A program made the translations under genes and the position numbers. Positions 33,678-42,301 of a DNA stretch of 44,022 nucleotides are shown here, in pieces. Source of the stretch: Phaeobacter sp. HF9A (GTDB taxonomy: Bacteria > Pseudomonadota > Alphaproteobacteria > Rhodobacterales > Rhodobacteraceae); the NCBI RefSeq assembly GCF_011806385.1, contig NZ_JAATOX010000021.1, positions 1 to 44,022 on the forward strand. Reading direction: 5' to 3'. How positions within the stretch are numbered: position 1 is the first letter of the stretch; every line of letters begins with the position of its first letter. A model generated the notes under the pieces. It made no database searches. It worked only from the letters and a program-made list of their open reading frames with translations, and was not told the DNA's origin.

Positions 33678-34325
33678 ATAGTCGCGCGCCCCAAAGATTG
33701 CAGAGCCCACCCGCACATGCGTCGCGCCCAGCGCGATGGCGGTCTCAAAATCGCTGCTCATCCCCATGGAGAGCCCCGAAAGCCCGTTACGCGCGGCAAT
33801 CTTGGCCAGAAGCGCGAAATGCAGGCTGGGTTCTTCGTCAACCGGCGGGATGCACATCAGCCCCTGCACCGGCAGATCGAGATCCCGGCACTCCTTGATG
33901 AAACCGTCGGCATCGGAGGGCAGAACCCCCGCCTTTTGCTCTTCGGCGCCGGTGTTGACCTGAATAAACAGATCCGGGCAGTGGCCCATCTCCTGCGCCA
34001 ACCGCGCCAGCGTATTTGCAAGCTTGGGCCGATCCACCGCGTGGATCACATCCGCAAGCTCCATTGCCTGGCGGGCCTTGTTGGTCTGCAAGGGGCCGAT
34101 CAGATGCAGCTTGATGCCGTCGTACTGTTCGCGAAACCCAGGCCATTTGCCCGCGGCCTCCTGCACTTTGTTCTCGCCAAAGACCCGGTGGCCTTCTTTC
34201 AGCACAGCCTCGACCCGCTCGTTGGGCTGAACCTTGGACACGGCGATCAGCTCGACCGAGCCGGCGGCACGTCCGGCGGCGGTTTCGGCTGCGGTGATGC
34301 GGGATTTAATCTCACTCAGCGACAT
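33669..34325 (-). CDS. YggS/PLPBP-family pyridoxal phosphate homeostasis protein
   Basis: A 218-residue single-domain PLP-binding protein (COG0325) of the alanine-racemase-like barrel. The PLP lysine is residue 31 in LIAVSKVQPNERV, followed by FGENKVQEA, LHLIGPLQTNKAR, QVNTGAEEQKAG, LSMGMSSDFETAIALGATHV and RVGSAIFGARDY, which cover the whole family. Members help control vitamin B6 and amino acid pools; no catalytic reaction is established. The ATG at 34325 begins the family sequence. It ends inside the converging YkuD gene (nine-base overlap). The gene lies behind the porin terminator. Confidence 0.93.
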   Translation of the reverse strand: MSLSEIKSRITAAETAAGRAAGSVELIAVSKVQPNERVEAVLKEGHRVFGENKVQEAAGKWPGFREQYDGIKLHLIGPLQTNKARQAMELADVIHAVDRPKLANTLARLAQEMGHCPDLFIQVNTGAEEQKAGVLPSDADGFIKECRDLDLPVQGLMCIPPVDEEPSLHFALLAKIAARNGLSGLSMGMSSDFETAIALGATHVRVGSAIFGARDYSA

Positions 34326-34378
34326 CTCGGCCTCATTTGCTAGTCTGCGGTTGGCCGGACAAAACACTGTTTCCGCAC

Positions 34379-34411
34379 AAAAGAAAAGGGCGAGCTCCGA
34401 AGAGCCCGCCC
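34379..34411 (-). terminator. Rho-independent terminator of the porin gene
   Basis: On the minus strand a ten-pair stem with one mismatch (plus-strand 34388-34397 with 34402-34411) is followed by TTTTCTTTT. A second small hairpin, GAACCATGTGGTTC at 34415-34428, sits between it and the porin stop. Confidence 0.85.
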
Positions 34412-34436
34412 CAAGAACCATGTGGTTCAGATCAAC

Positions 34437-35360
34437 TTAGAAGTTGAACACAACGCCCAGGTCAGCTTGGGTGTTGCCTGCGGTGTTGGAACCAACGCCG
34501 CCTGCCAGGGTCACGCCGCCGCCGAGGCCGTGACGGAAGCCAACGCCGAACGCGGTGTCGGTTGCGTTACCGCCGTCGGAAACCATCGCACGGAGGGAGG
34601 TCGCGGAGGACAGTTCGTAGTTGATGGAGCCACCGATTGCGGTGTCAGCGATGTTGTCGCCGTCAGCAACGATCACGGAGTAGCCAACTGCACCTGCAGT
34701 GCCGCTCAGACCGATGATCCAGTAGTCGCTGGAAGTGCTTACGCCGGTGGTCGGGTCGGTGCTATCGGTGTTGGAGTATGCTGCTGCAACAGCCATCGCA
34801 CCGAAGGTGTAGCCTACGCCAACCTGGACTTCTTTCGGATTGGTACCCGCCACTTTGTCTTCTTGATAAGACACAGACGCGGAGAAGTCACCAAAGTTGT
34901 AGCGAGCTTTGATGGTGGTGGCGTTCTTTGCTTTTTCGTTGAAACCGGTTGCAGGCGCGGAGAATGCTGCGTTGTGCTCCAGGAAGGAGGTGAAGCCAAC
35001 ACCGTAGCCGTACAGGTCGATTTGGTCGCCGGAGTCGAGAACGTTGGAAACGTTACCAACGTCAACACGCAGGCCGCCGTAGGACACTGCGAAGCCAGCT
35101 GCACCCGGGCCAACACCAGCGATGGAGTTGTCAGCCGCGCTGTCGGACTGCAGACGGAAGCGAGCTTCCAGTTTCACACCAGCGTCGGTTTCTGCGATGC
35201 CGGTGATGTTGAGACGCATACGCTGTTCAACTTCGGTCTCGTTTGCGTTGCCTTCGTTGTACGACAGACCAACACGACCATAACCGCCGAGCGTGATTTC
35301 TGCGGAAGCAACGCCAGCCGTCAGAACCAGTGCGGTCGAAGCGAAGAGAATCTTTTTCAT
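34437..35360 (-). CDS. Gram-negative porin
   Basis: A 307-residue outer membrane beta-barrel porin. It has a Sec signal peptide (MKKILFASTALVLTAGVASA), then EITLGGYGRVGLSY typical of the first strand of Rhodobacter-type porins, alternating strand patterns through the whole length, and a terminal phenylalanine in ADLGVVFNF that the BAM machinery recognises. Codon choice looks more restricted than in neighbouring genes, in line with high expression. The 282-base region upstream is shared with the divergent DUF3576 gene. Solute preference is unknown. CenR, encoded nearby, is an envelope regulator and could affect it, but I see no site to prove this. Confidence 0.93.
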   Translation of the reverse strand: MKKILFASTALVLTAGVASAEITLGGYGRVGLSYNEGNANETEVEQRMRLNITGIAETDAGVKLEARFRLQSDSAADNSIAGVGPGAAGFAVSYGGLRVDVGNVSNVLDSGDQIDLYGYGVGFTSFLEHNAAFSAPATGFNEKAKNATTIKARYNFGDFSASVSYQEDKVAGTNPKEVQVGVGYTFGAMAVAAAYSNTDSTDPTTGVSTSSDYWIIGLSGTAGAVGYSVIVADGDNIADTAIGGSINYELSSATSLRAMVSDGGNATDTAFGVGFRHGLGGGVTLAGGVGSNTAGNTQADLGVVFNF

Positions 35361-35488
35361 GGTTTTCCCTCGGGTTTAGAATTTCGAAAGAAGCAATCGG
35401 CGTCTGCCACTTCGCTCCTCAAGTACGCACATCCTCTCGCTCGTTTTGGGGTCATGAAGCAAGCTTGTGCTGAACTGCAAAAACCTTT

Positions 35489-35504
35489 CATCAACAAATT
35501 GATG
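35489..35504. repeat. Palindrome in the porin/DUF3576 intergenic region
   Basis: CATCAA (35489-35494) and TTGATG (35499-35504) form a perfect inverted repeat with a CAAA spacer, about 130 bases upstream of the porin start. The rest of 35361-35642 shows a tandem CTAGGA pair at 35599-35610 and no clear promoter. The palindrome could be an operator for the porin gene. Confidence 0.4.
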
Positions 35505-35642
35505 CAACCGTGCCACAGTCACTTTCCCCGAAATCCGGCCCAACTCGCGCAGCCGCGAGTCTATAAAAGAATAGGCTTGTTGGCGCATGCGCGCTTGTCT
35601 AGGACTAGGACAACCGGAAATTCAGGAACGGGCCCGACCAAA

Positions 35643-36134
35643 ATGCGCGGTATCAAGACCTTCGTCCTTCTTTCGTCCCTTGCTGCCCTGAGCGCATGCG
35701 GGGCCCTTCGCTCGCTGGATACAGGAGCGGAGGTCAACGACTCGGATACGATTGTATTGGCGGGCGAAGGCCGGGAGGTCAAAGAAGACAAGACCACCAT
35801 CTGGGACGCCTTTGCGCCCAAGAAGAACGAACAGCGGGTGCAGGTGAATCGCTACATCTGGGCAGCCTCGCTGGATGTGCTGGACTTCCTGCCGGTGCAA
35901 TCGGTCGATCCCTTCACCGGTGTGATCATCACCGGATATGGCACCCCGCCCGGCGGCGGTCGCGCGTATCGGGCCACGATTCACATCAAAGACCCGGCGC
36001 TGGAAGGGCGCTCGCTGAATGTTGCTCTGCAAAATCGCGGCGGTGGTGCCGTCAACGCCGAGACGACCCGCGCGGTTGAGGATGCGATTCTCTCCCGTGC
36101 ACGTCAGCTCCGCATCGCCGACAAGAAGATCTGA
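35643..36134 (+). CDS. DUF3576 lipoprotein
   Basis: A 163-residue protein with a lipoprotein signal (ALSAC, cysteine at residue 19), so it should be anchored in the envelope. The body matches the DUF3576 family of Alphaproteobacteria: [20 protein letters not shown], then [27 protein letters not shown] and a C-terminal [10 protein letters not shown]. Function is unknown. It lies directly upstream of leuS-lptE-holA, with a terminator between, and with LptE suggests a link to outer-membrane assembly; that is inference from neighbours only. Confidence 0.88.
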   Translation: MRGIKTFVLLSSLAALSACGALRSLDTGAEVNDSDTIVLAGEGREVKEDKTTIWDAFAPKKNEQRVQVNRYIWAASLDVLDFLPVQSVDPFTGVIITGYGTPPGGGRAYRATIHIKDPALEGRSLNVALQNRGGGAVNAETTRAVEDAILSRARQLRIADKKI

Positions 36135-36176
36135 CCCCGCGCACTGGATCACCCAGCCAAATACACGTATCAGACG

Positions 36177-36203
36177 CGCCGGGCCCCCTTGCCCGGCGTT
36201 TTC
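36177..36203 (+). terminator. Rho-independent terminator between the DUF3576 gene and leuS
   Basis: A perfect eight-pair stem, CGCCGGGC (36177-36184) with GCCCGGCG (36191-36198), is followed by TTTTC. It ends 19 bases before the leuS start, so a promoter for leuS must lie upstream with read-through, or the hairpin is an attenuator for leuS. Confidence 0.75.
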
Positions 36204-36222
36204 AGTCAAAGGACCGCTTAGG

Positions 36223-38781
36223 ATGTCGCGTTACCAAGCCTCGGAAATCGAAGCAAAATGGCAAAAGGCCTGGGAAGAGGCCGCCATTTTCCAAGCCAAG
36301 ACCGATTATGACAAACCCAAGTACTATGTGCTTGAGATGTTCCCCTACCCCTCGGGCAAACTGCACATGGGCCATGTGCGCAACTACACGATGGGCGACG
36401 TCATCGCGCGCTACAAGCTGTCGACCGGCCACAACGTTCTGCATCCGATGGGGTTTGACGCCTTTGGCATGCCGGCGGAAAACGCCGCGATGGCCTCGGG
36501 CGGGCACCCCAAGGACTGGACCTATTCCAACATCGACACCATGGTCGAACAGATGAAGCCGCTGGGCTTGTCGCTCGACTGGAGCCGGATGTTTGCCACC
36601 TGCGACCAGGACTACTATGGCCAGCAGCAGGCCTTGTTCCTTGATTTCCTTGAAAAAGGTCTGGTCTACCGCAAGAACGCCGTGGTCAACTGGGACCCCG
36701 TCGACATGACCGTTCTCGCCAACGAGCAGGTCGAGGGCGGTCGCGGCTGGCGCTCCGGTGCGCTGGTGGAACGGCGCGAGCTGACGCAGTGGTTCTTCAA
36801 GATCTCCGATTATTCCGACGAGCTGCTGACCGCGCTGGACGGGTTGGACAACTGGCCCGCCAAGGTGCGGCTGATGCAGGAAAACTGGATCGGCAAATCG
36901 CGCGGGCTCCAGTTCAAATTCGAGCGCACCGACGGCGGTGAGCCCATCGAGGTCTATACCACCCGCCCCGACACGCTGATGGGCGCGTCTTTTGTCGGCA
37001 TCTCGCCCGACCACCCGATTGCCAAGCAGCTTGAGGCCGAATCGCCCGAGGTTGCGGGTTTTGTCGCGGAATGCCGCAAGGGCGGCACCACCGAAGAGGC
37101 GATCGAGACCGCCGAGAAGCTGGGCTATGACACCGGGTTGCGCGTGAAGCATCCGCTTGATCCCAGCTGGGAGCTGCCGGTATGGATCGCGAACTTCATC
37201 CTGATGGATTACGGCACCGGCGCGGTCTTTGCCTGCCCGGCGCATGACCAGCGCGATTTCGAGTTCGCCAGCAAATACGACCTGCCGATCATCCCGACCT
37301 TTGAACCGCTTGAAGGCGCAGGCGCACTGACCGAAGCCTTTGTGCCCGCCAAGACCGAGAAAGTCCGCTACATCAAAGGCTTTGCCGGTGCCGAAGAGCA
37401 AACCGGCGAAGAGGGCGTCAACGCCACCATCGACAAGGCCGAATCCGAGGGCTGGGGTCAGGGCGTCACCAAATTCCGCCTGCGCGACTGGGGCCTCAGC
37501 CGTCAGCGCTACTGGGGCTGCCCTATCCCTGTCGTCCATTGCCCCGATTGCGGCGTGGTGCCGGAGAAGAAAGAAAACCTGCCCATCGCGCTGCCCTATG
37601 ACGAGGACGGCAAGGCGATTGATTTCTCGGTGCCCGGCAACCCGCTGGACCGTCACCCGAGCTGGCGCAATTGCGCCTGCCCGTCCTGTGGCAAGCCCGC
37701 CCAGCGCGAAACGGACACGATGGATACTTTCGTGGACTCCAGCTGGTATTTCGCCCGCTTCACCGCGCCCAAGGCCGACACCCCGACGGATCTGGAGGCG
37801 GCCAACTACTGGATGAACGTCGATCAGTATATCGGCGGCATCGAGCATGCGATTCTGCACCTGCTGTATTCGCGCTTCTTCGCCCGTGCGATGCACATCT
37901 GCGGCCACCTGCCGGAGAAATCCAAAGAGCCGTTTGATGCGCTGTTCACCCAGGGCATGGTGACCCACGCGATTTATCAGACCGAGGGCGCCAATGGCCG
38001 TCCGGTCTATCACTACCCCGAGGACGTGGAGCTGCGCGACGGCAAGGCCTTCCTCAAGGACGGCGGCCAGGAGGTGAAAGTGATCCCCTCGGCCAAGATG
38101 TCGAAGTCGAAAAACAACGTGGTCGATCCGCTCAACATCATCTCTGCCTTCGGGGCTGACACCGCGCGCTGGTTCGTGCTGTCCGATTCGCCGCCCGAGC
38201 GGGACGTGGAATGGACCGCCTCCGGTGCCGAAGCCGCCTTTAAACATCTGTCGCGCGTCTATCGTCTGGCGGTGGATGCGGCAGCGGTGACGGGCGAGGG
38301 CAGCGGTGACGAGGATCTGCGGCGCGAAACCCACAAGGCGATCCGCGATGTGACCCTGGGCGTCGAGAGCTTTGGCTTCAACGCGGCGATCGCCAAGCTT
38401 TATGGCTTCACCAATACGCTGGCGAAATCCAAGGCCGGCGCCGAGGCCAGGAAAGATGCCGCCAAAGTGCTGGCACAGCTGATGTCGCCGATGACCCCGC
38501 ATCTGGCCGAAGCCATGTGGGAGATGCTCGGCGGTGAAGGTCTGATCGCCAATGCGCCCTGGCCGGTCGCGGATGAGGCCCTGCTGGTCGAAGACAGCGT
38601 CACCCTGCCCATTCAGGTGAATGGCAAGCGACGCGGCGAAATCACCGTCGCCAAGGATCTCGACAAGGCAGAGGTTGAAAAACTGGCGCTGGCGCATGAA
38701 GCTGTACAACGGGTGCTGGAGGGCGCGGCCCCCAAGAAGGTGATCGTAGTGCCCGGGCGGATCGTGAATGTCGTTGCCTGA
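36223..38781 (+). CDS. leuS: Leucyl-tRNA synthetase
   Basis: A class I synthetase that charges tRNA-Leu. The 852-residue product has the HIGH motif as [15 protein letters not shown], an editing CP1 domain with [13 protein letters not shown] and the key aspartate in [11 protein letters not shown], a zinc-ribbon-like insert (CPDCG and CPSCG), the KMSKS loop as [13 protein letters not shown] and a full anticodon-binding and C-terminal domain. The ATG at 36223 begins the family sequence. lptE starts inside its last 14 bases, so leuS-lptE-holA form one operon, an order conserved in the group. Confidence 0.97.
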   Translation: MSRYQASEIEAKWQKAWEEAAIFQAKTDYDKPKYYVLEMFPYPSGKLHMGHVRNYTMGDVIARYKLSTGHNVLHPMGFDAFGMPAENAAMASGGHPKDWTYSNIDTMVEQMKPLGLSLDWSRMFATCDQDYYGQQQALFLDFLEKGLVYRKNAVVNWDPVDMTVLANEQVEGGRGWRSGALVERRELTQWFFKISDYSDELLTALDGLDNWPAKVRLMQENWIGKSRGLQFKFERTDGGEPIEVYTTRPDTLMGASFVGISPDHPIAKQLEAESPEVAGFVAECRKGGTTEEAIETAEKLGYDTGLRVKHPLDPSWELPVWIANFILMDYGTGAVFACPAHDQRDFEFASKYDLPIIPTFEPLEGAGALTEAFVPAKTEKVRYIKGFAGAEEQTGEEGVNATIDKAESEGWGQGVTKFRLRDWGLSRQRYWGCPIPVVHCPDCGVVPEKKENLPIALPYDEDGKAIDFSVPGNPLDRHPSWRNCACPSCGKPAQRETDTMDTFVDSSWYFARFTAPKADTPTDLEAANYWMNVDQYIGGIEHAILHLLYSRFFARAMHICGHLPEKSKEPFDALFTQGMVTHAIYQTEGANGRPVYHYPEDVELRDGKAFLKDGGQEVKVIPSAKMSKSKNNVVDPLNIISAFGADTARWFVLSDSPPERDVEWTASGAEAAFKHLSRVYRLAVDAAAVTGEGSGDEDLRRETHKAIRDVTLGVESFGFNAAIAKLYGFTNTLAKSKAGAEARKDAAKVLAQLMSPMTPHLAEAMWEMLGGEGLIANAPWPVADEALLVEDSVTLPIQVNGKRRGEITVAKDLDKAEVEKLALAHEAVQRVLEGAAPKKVIVVPGRIVNVVA

Positions 38782-39301
38782 TCGGCGGAAAATCCTGACC
38801 TTCGCGCTGGCGCTGCCTTTGGGCGCCAGCCTGTCGGCCTGCGGGTTTGAACCGGTCTACGGGCCAAACGGCGCGGGCACTGCGCTAAAGGGGCAGATCA
38901 GCTTTCAGGCGCCGCAGACCATCGCGGCACCCTCGGATACCGATGCCTATTACCTGGTGCGCCAGCTGGAAACCCGGCTTGGGCGCGCCGGTGCGCCGCG
39001 CTACCGGATGGATCTGGCGCTGAAAACGCAGGAGGTCGGCCAGGCGATCACCGCCGATGGCGATATCACGCGCTATTCGCTGACCGGCACCGCGGGCTAC
39101 AGCCTGGTGCGGCTCTCGGATGGTCAGGTGGTCGCCAGTGGCGAGGTGCAGAACTTCTCCGGCTATTCCGCCAGCGGCACCACGGTGCAGACGCTGGCCT
39201 CTGAAACCGACGCCCATGAGCGACTGATGGTGATTCTCGCCGATCAGATCGTGACGCGGCTTTATGCGGTGCCCGGTCTGGGCGCGACGACTGGCACATG
39301 A
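38768..39301 (+). CDS. lptE: LPS assembly lipoprotein LptE
   Basis: A 177-residue lipoprotein with a twin-arginine-free signal and lipobox LSACGF (cysteine 25). LptE plugs the LptD barrel that inserts lipopolysaccharide in the outer membrane. The region [10 protein letters not shown] after the cysteine is typical, and the conserved [11 protein letters not shown] and [20 protein letters not shown] follow. Sequence conservation in LptE is low, so position between leuS and holA is the strongest support. It overlaps leuS by 14 bases and holA by four, so translation is coupled on both sides. Confidence 0.88.
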   Translation: MSLPDRRKILTFALALPLGASLSACGFEPVYGPNGAGTALKGQISFQAPQTIAAPSDTDAYYLVRQLETRLGRAGAPRYRMDLALKTQEVGQAITADGDITRYSLTGTAGYSLVRLSDGQVVASGEVQNFSGYSASGTTVQTLASETDAHERLMVILADQIVTRLYAVPGLGATTGT

Positions 39302-40326
39302 AACTCAGCCCGCGCGAGGCCGAGGGCTATTTCGCCCGCCCCGATCCCGGCAAGACCGGGCTGCTCATTTACGGCGCCGATGCCATGCGGGTCTCGCTGA
39401 AGCGCCAGCAGATGCTGGCCGCGCTGCTGGGCCCCGGCGCCGAGGAAGAGATGCGTCTTTCGCGCATGCCCGCGGCTGATCTGCGCAAGGATCCGGCGCG
39501 GCTCTTGGATGCGGTGAAGGCGGTTGGCTTTTTCCCGGGGATTCGCGCGGTTTTTGTTGAGGACGCCAATGACACCGCCACCCCGGCCATCACTGCCGCC
39601 TTGCAGGAATGGCAGCCGGGGGATGCGCAGATCGTGGTCACCGCCGGGCAGCTCAAGGCGACGTCAAAGCTGCGCAAGGCCTTTGAAACGCATAGCAACG
39701 CCTGTGCCACCGGGATCTATGACGATCCCCCCTCGCGGGCCGAGATCGAGCGCATTCTGGGCGAGGCCGGCATTCGCAACACCCCGGCAGACAGCATGTC
39801 GGCATTGACCGATATCGCCAATGAGATTGGCCCCGGTGATTTCTCTCGCATGATCGAAAAGCTCAGCCTTTATAAATACGGCGATGACAGCGCGCTGACG
39901 CTGGGCGATATTGATGCGGTTGCGCCGCAATCCACCGAGGCGGCGCTGGATGATCTTCTGAATGTGGTGGCTGAAGGGCGCAGCGCTGAAATCGGCCCGG
40001 TGTTGCGCCGTCTGCAAGCGCAGGGCAGCAATGCGGTGAGCCTTTGCATCGGGGCGACCCGGCATTTTCGCACGCTTTACACCATTGCCGCCCATCCCGG
40101 TGGCCCGGCACAGGGCATCGGCGGGCTGCGTCCGCCGCTTTATGGCAAACGCCGCGACCGGATGCTGCGCCAGGCGCAGAACTGGGGGGCACAGAAGCTC
40201 CAGAATGCGCTGACCTTGTTGACCGATACCGACCTCCAGCTGCGCTCCGCCGGGCAAAGCGCCCCGGCACAGGCCCTGACCGAACGCGCGCTGATCCGCT
40301 TGGCGATGCTGGCACGGGCGCGCTAG
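39298..40326 (+). CDS. holA: DNA polymerase III subunit delta
   Basis: A 342-residue clamp-loader subunit that opens the beta sliding clamp. The opening LLIYGADAMRVSLKRQQML and later FSRMIEKLSLYKYGDDSALT with DIDAVAPQSTEAALDDLLN match the AAA+-like delta family, and the C-terminal collar region (about 210-342) is complete. The start overlaps lptE by four bases (ATGA). Order leuS-lptE-holA supports the call. No terminator is obvious before the GST gene 85 bases downstream. Confidence 0.93.
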   Translation: MKLSPREAEGYFARPDPGKTGLLIYGADAMRVSLKRQQMLAALLGPGAEEEMRLSRMPAADLRKDPARLLDAVKAVGFFPGIRAVFVEDANDTATPAITAALQEWQPGDAQIVVTAGQLKATSKLRKAFETHSNACATGIYDDPPSRAEIERILGEAGIRNTPADSMSALTDIANEIGPGDFSRMIEKLSLYKYGDDSALTLGDIDAVAPQSTEAALDDLLNVVAEGRSAEIGPVLRRLQAQGSNAVSLCIGATRHFRTLYTIAAHPGGPAQGIGGLRPPLYGKRRDRMLRQAQNWGAQKLQNALTLLTDTDLQLRSAGQSAPAQALTERALIRLAMLARAR

Positions 40327-40411
40327 CGCCAGGTCCGCAAGGGAAAACAACCTCTCCTTGACCTTCGCGCGAGGGGCAGCAATTCTGCCGCCACCTATCG
40401 GAGGATATGAC

Positions 40412-41005
40412 ATGTACAAGGTAATCGGCCTGCCAATGACTCGCACCCTGCGGGTTCTCTGGGCGTTGGAAGAACTCGGGCTGCCCTATGAGCTGGACCC
40501 GGCCAAGCCGCAAAGCGACGAGGCGCGTGCCTTCAACCCATCCGGCAAGGTGCCCGCCCTGATCGTGGATGGCGAAACCATCACCGATTCTGTCGCCATC
40601 ATGACCTTCCTCGCCGACAAGCACGGCGGTTTGACCGCGCCAGCCGGCACCCTGGCCCGTGCGCATCAGGACGCGGTGACCAATATGCTGCTGGATGAGA
40701 TGGATGCGATCCTCTGGATGGCCGCGCGTCACAGCTTCATCCTGCCCGAAGAGCGGCGCGTGCCCGAGATCAAGGACTCGCTGCAATGGGAATTTGCCCG
40801 GTCACTGGAGCGGATCGAGGCCAAGCTGACCGGTGATTTCATCGCTGGCGACAGTTTCACGATTGCGGATATCCTGCTGACCCATTGCCTGCGCTGGGCC
40901 CACAACGCGAAGTTCGAGATAGAGAGCGCCGCATTGCAAGACTATTTGGCCCGCATGCAGGGTCGGGACGCGTTTCAGCGCCTCTTGGAGACCTACGCCA
41001 AGTAA
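40412..41005 (+). CDS. Glutathione S-transferase family protein
   Basis: A 197-residue cytosolic GST. The thioredoxin-like half has LPMTRTLRVLWALEELGLPY, NPSGKVPALIVDG with the cis-proline, and ITDSVAIMTFLADKH with the conserved glutathione-contacting serine; the helical half ends in FIAGDSFTIADILLTHCLRW, the N-capping box. GGAGGA lies seven bases before the ATG. Substrate is unknown. The last 13 bases overlap the converging flavoprotein gene. Confidence 0.92.
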   Translation: MYKVIGLPMTRTLRVLWALEELGLPYELDPAKPQSDEARAFNPSGKVPALIVDGETITDSVAIMTFLADKHGGLTAPAGTLARAHQDAVTNMLLDEMDAILWMAARHSFILPEERRVPEIKDSLQWEFARSLERIEAKLTGDFIAGDSFTIADILLTHCLRWAHNAKFEIESAALQDYLARMQGRDAFQRLLETYAK

Positions 41006-42174
41006 CGCGCCGCCGCCTGTCCGGCCCAGCGTCCGGTCGCAAGACAGGCCGTCAACAGGTAGCCCCCGGTGGGGGCTTCCCAATCCAGCATCTCGCCCGC
41101 GCAAAAGATGCCGGGCAGCGCTGTCAGCATCAACCCCTCATCCATCGCATCGCGCCGAACCCCGCCCGCGGTCGAAATTGCCTCGTCCAGCGGACAGAGG
41201 CCCGCGTGCCGCACCGGCAGAGATTTGATCAGCTGCGCCAGCGGCTTGGCCTCTTGCGGCAGGGGACGGCCGAACTCCTGAAGCAGCGCCAGCTTGACCG
41301 TGCTCAGCTTGGTGGCCCGGCGCAGGTGACTGGCCCAGCTCTGCTTGCCACGCGGTTTGGCCAAGCGGGCGGCAAGATCGGCCTCCGAGAGGTCCGGCAG
41401 CAGATCCACCACCAGCGGATGCCCCTCGCGCAGGGCCGGTGTCAGCGGATAGATGCCGCCGCCCTCCAGCCCCCGCGCCGAGAGCGTGGCCTCTCCCCGG
41501 CCTTGATATGCCCCCGCGCGCCATGCCACGGATTTGATCGGCTCGCCGAAATGCGGCGCCATCTTTCTTCCCCCCCCCACCGACAGCGCGGCGTTGGAGG
41601 GCTGAAACGGGGCCAGAGCCACGCCGCGCGCGGCCAGTATCGCCGCCCAGGTGCCATCAGACCCCAACCGCGCCCAGCTTGCACCGCCCAGCGCCAGCAC
41701 CGTCGCGCGGGCCTGCACCACCTGTGGGCCGTCCGGCGTCTTGAACAAGAGCCCGTCCTCCTGCCAGCCCGCCCAGCGCCAGCCCATCTGACGGCTGACC
41801 CCGCGCGCGTCCAGCTCGGCCAGCCAGGATCGCAGCAGCGGGGAGCCTTTCATCACGGTGGGAAACACCCGCCCGGTGGATCCGGTAAACAGCTCCTGCC
41901 CCAATCCCCGCGCCCAGGCCTGCACCGCCTGCGCGTCAAAGGCGCGGATCATCGGCGACAGCCAGTCCTGCGCCTGCCCGTAATGTGCCAAAAGCGCATC
42001 AACCGGCTCGTCCTTGGTCAGGTTCAGACCGGACTTCCCCGCCATCAGAAATTTGCGGGCGGGGGAGGGCTTGGCCTCGATCAACATAACCCGATGACCC
42101 GCCTCAGCAATTTGCGCTGCGGCCATCAGCCCTGCCGGGCCGCCACCAATCACCACCGCATCTGTCTCGTTCAT
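40993..42174 (-). CDS. BaiN-like FAD-dependent flavoprotein (TIGR03862 type)
   Basis: A 393-residue flavoprotein of the HI0933/BaiN family. The FAD site VVIGGGPAGLMAAAQIA opens the protein, RKFLMAGKSGLNLTKDEP is a family hallmark, and LALGGASWARLGSDG and GIFCAGEMLDWEAPTGGYLL complete the dinucleotide fold. Some relatives reduce bile acids or other compounds, but the reaction here is unknown. The start MNETDAVVIGGG follows a hairpin-rich leader. Its 3' end overlaps the converging GST gene by 13 bases. Confidence 0.88.
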   Translation of the reverse strand: MNETDAVVIGGGPAGLMAAAQIAEAGHRVMLIEAKPSPARKFLMAGKSGLNLTKDEPVDALLAHYGQAQDWLSPMIRAFDAQAVQAWARGLGQELFTGSTGRVFPTVMKGSPLLRSWLAELDARGVSRQMGWRWAGWQEDGLLFKTPDGPQVVQARATVLALGGASWARLGSDGTWAAILAARGVALAPFQPSNAALSVGGGRKMAPHFGEPIKSVAWRAGAYQGRGEATLSARGLEGGGIYPLTPALREGHPLVVDLLPDLSEADLAARLAKPRGKQSWASHLRRATKLSTVKLALLQEFGRPLPQEAKPLAQLIKSLPVRHAGLCPLDEAISTAGGVRRDAMDEGLMLTALPGIFCAGEMLDWEAPTGGYLLTACLATGRWAGQAAARYLA

Positions 42175-42175
42175 G

Positions 42176-42219
42176 GGCCTTTGCCTTTTCGCCCTCGCCC
42201 TGCGCAAACGCAAAAGGCC
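42176..42219 (-). terminator. Nested hairpin between the chemotaxis receptor and flavoprotein genes
   Basis: GGCCTTT (42176-42182) pairs with AAAGGCC (42213-42219), and TGCG (42201-42204) pairs with CGCA (42209-42212) inside. On the minus strand this lies just before the flavoprotein ATG and about 80 bases after the receptor stop. It could end the receptor transcript or fold around the flavoprotein's ribosome binding region. Confidence 0.4.
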
Positions 42220-42301
42220 GATACTCCGTCACATCTCTGATGACTTAAGCCAGTTTTCACGCAAAGGCGACGAGACTTTTCCGACAGTGGGCGCGCGTCC
42301 C

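Noticed and set aside
36202..38709. An 835-codon open frame on the minus strand opposite leuS
   Set aside because: Same kind of codon-bias shadow; leuS is complete with all motifs.
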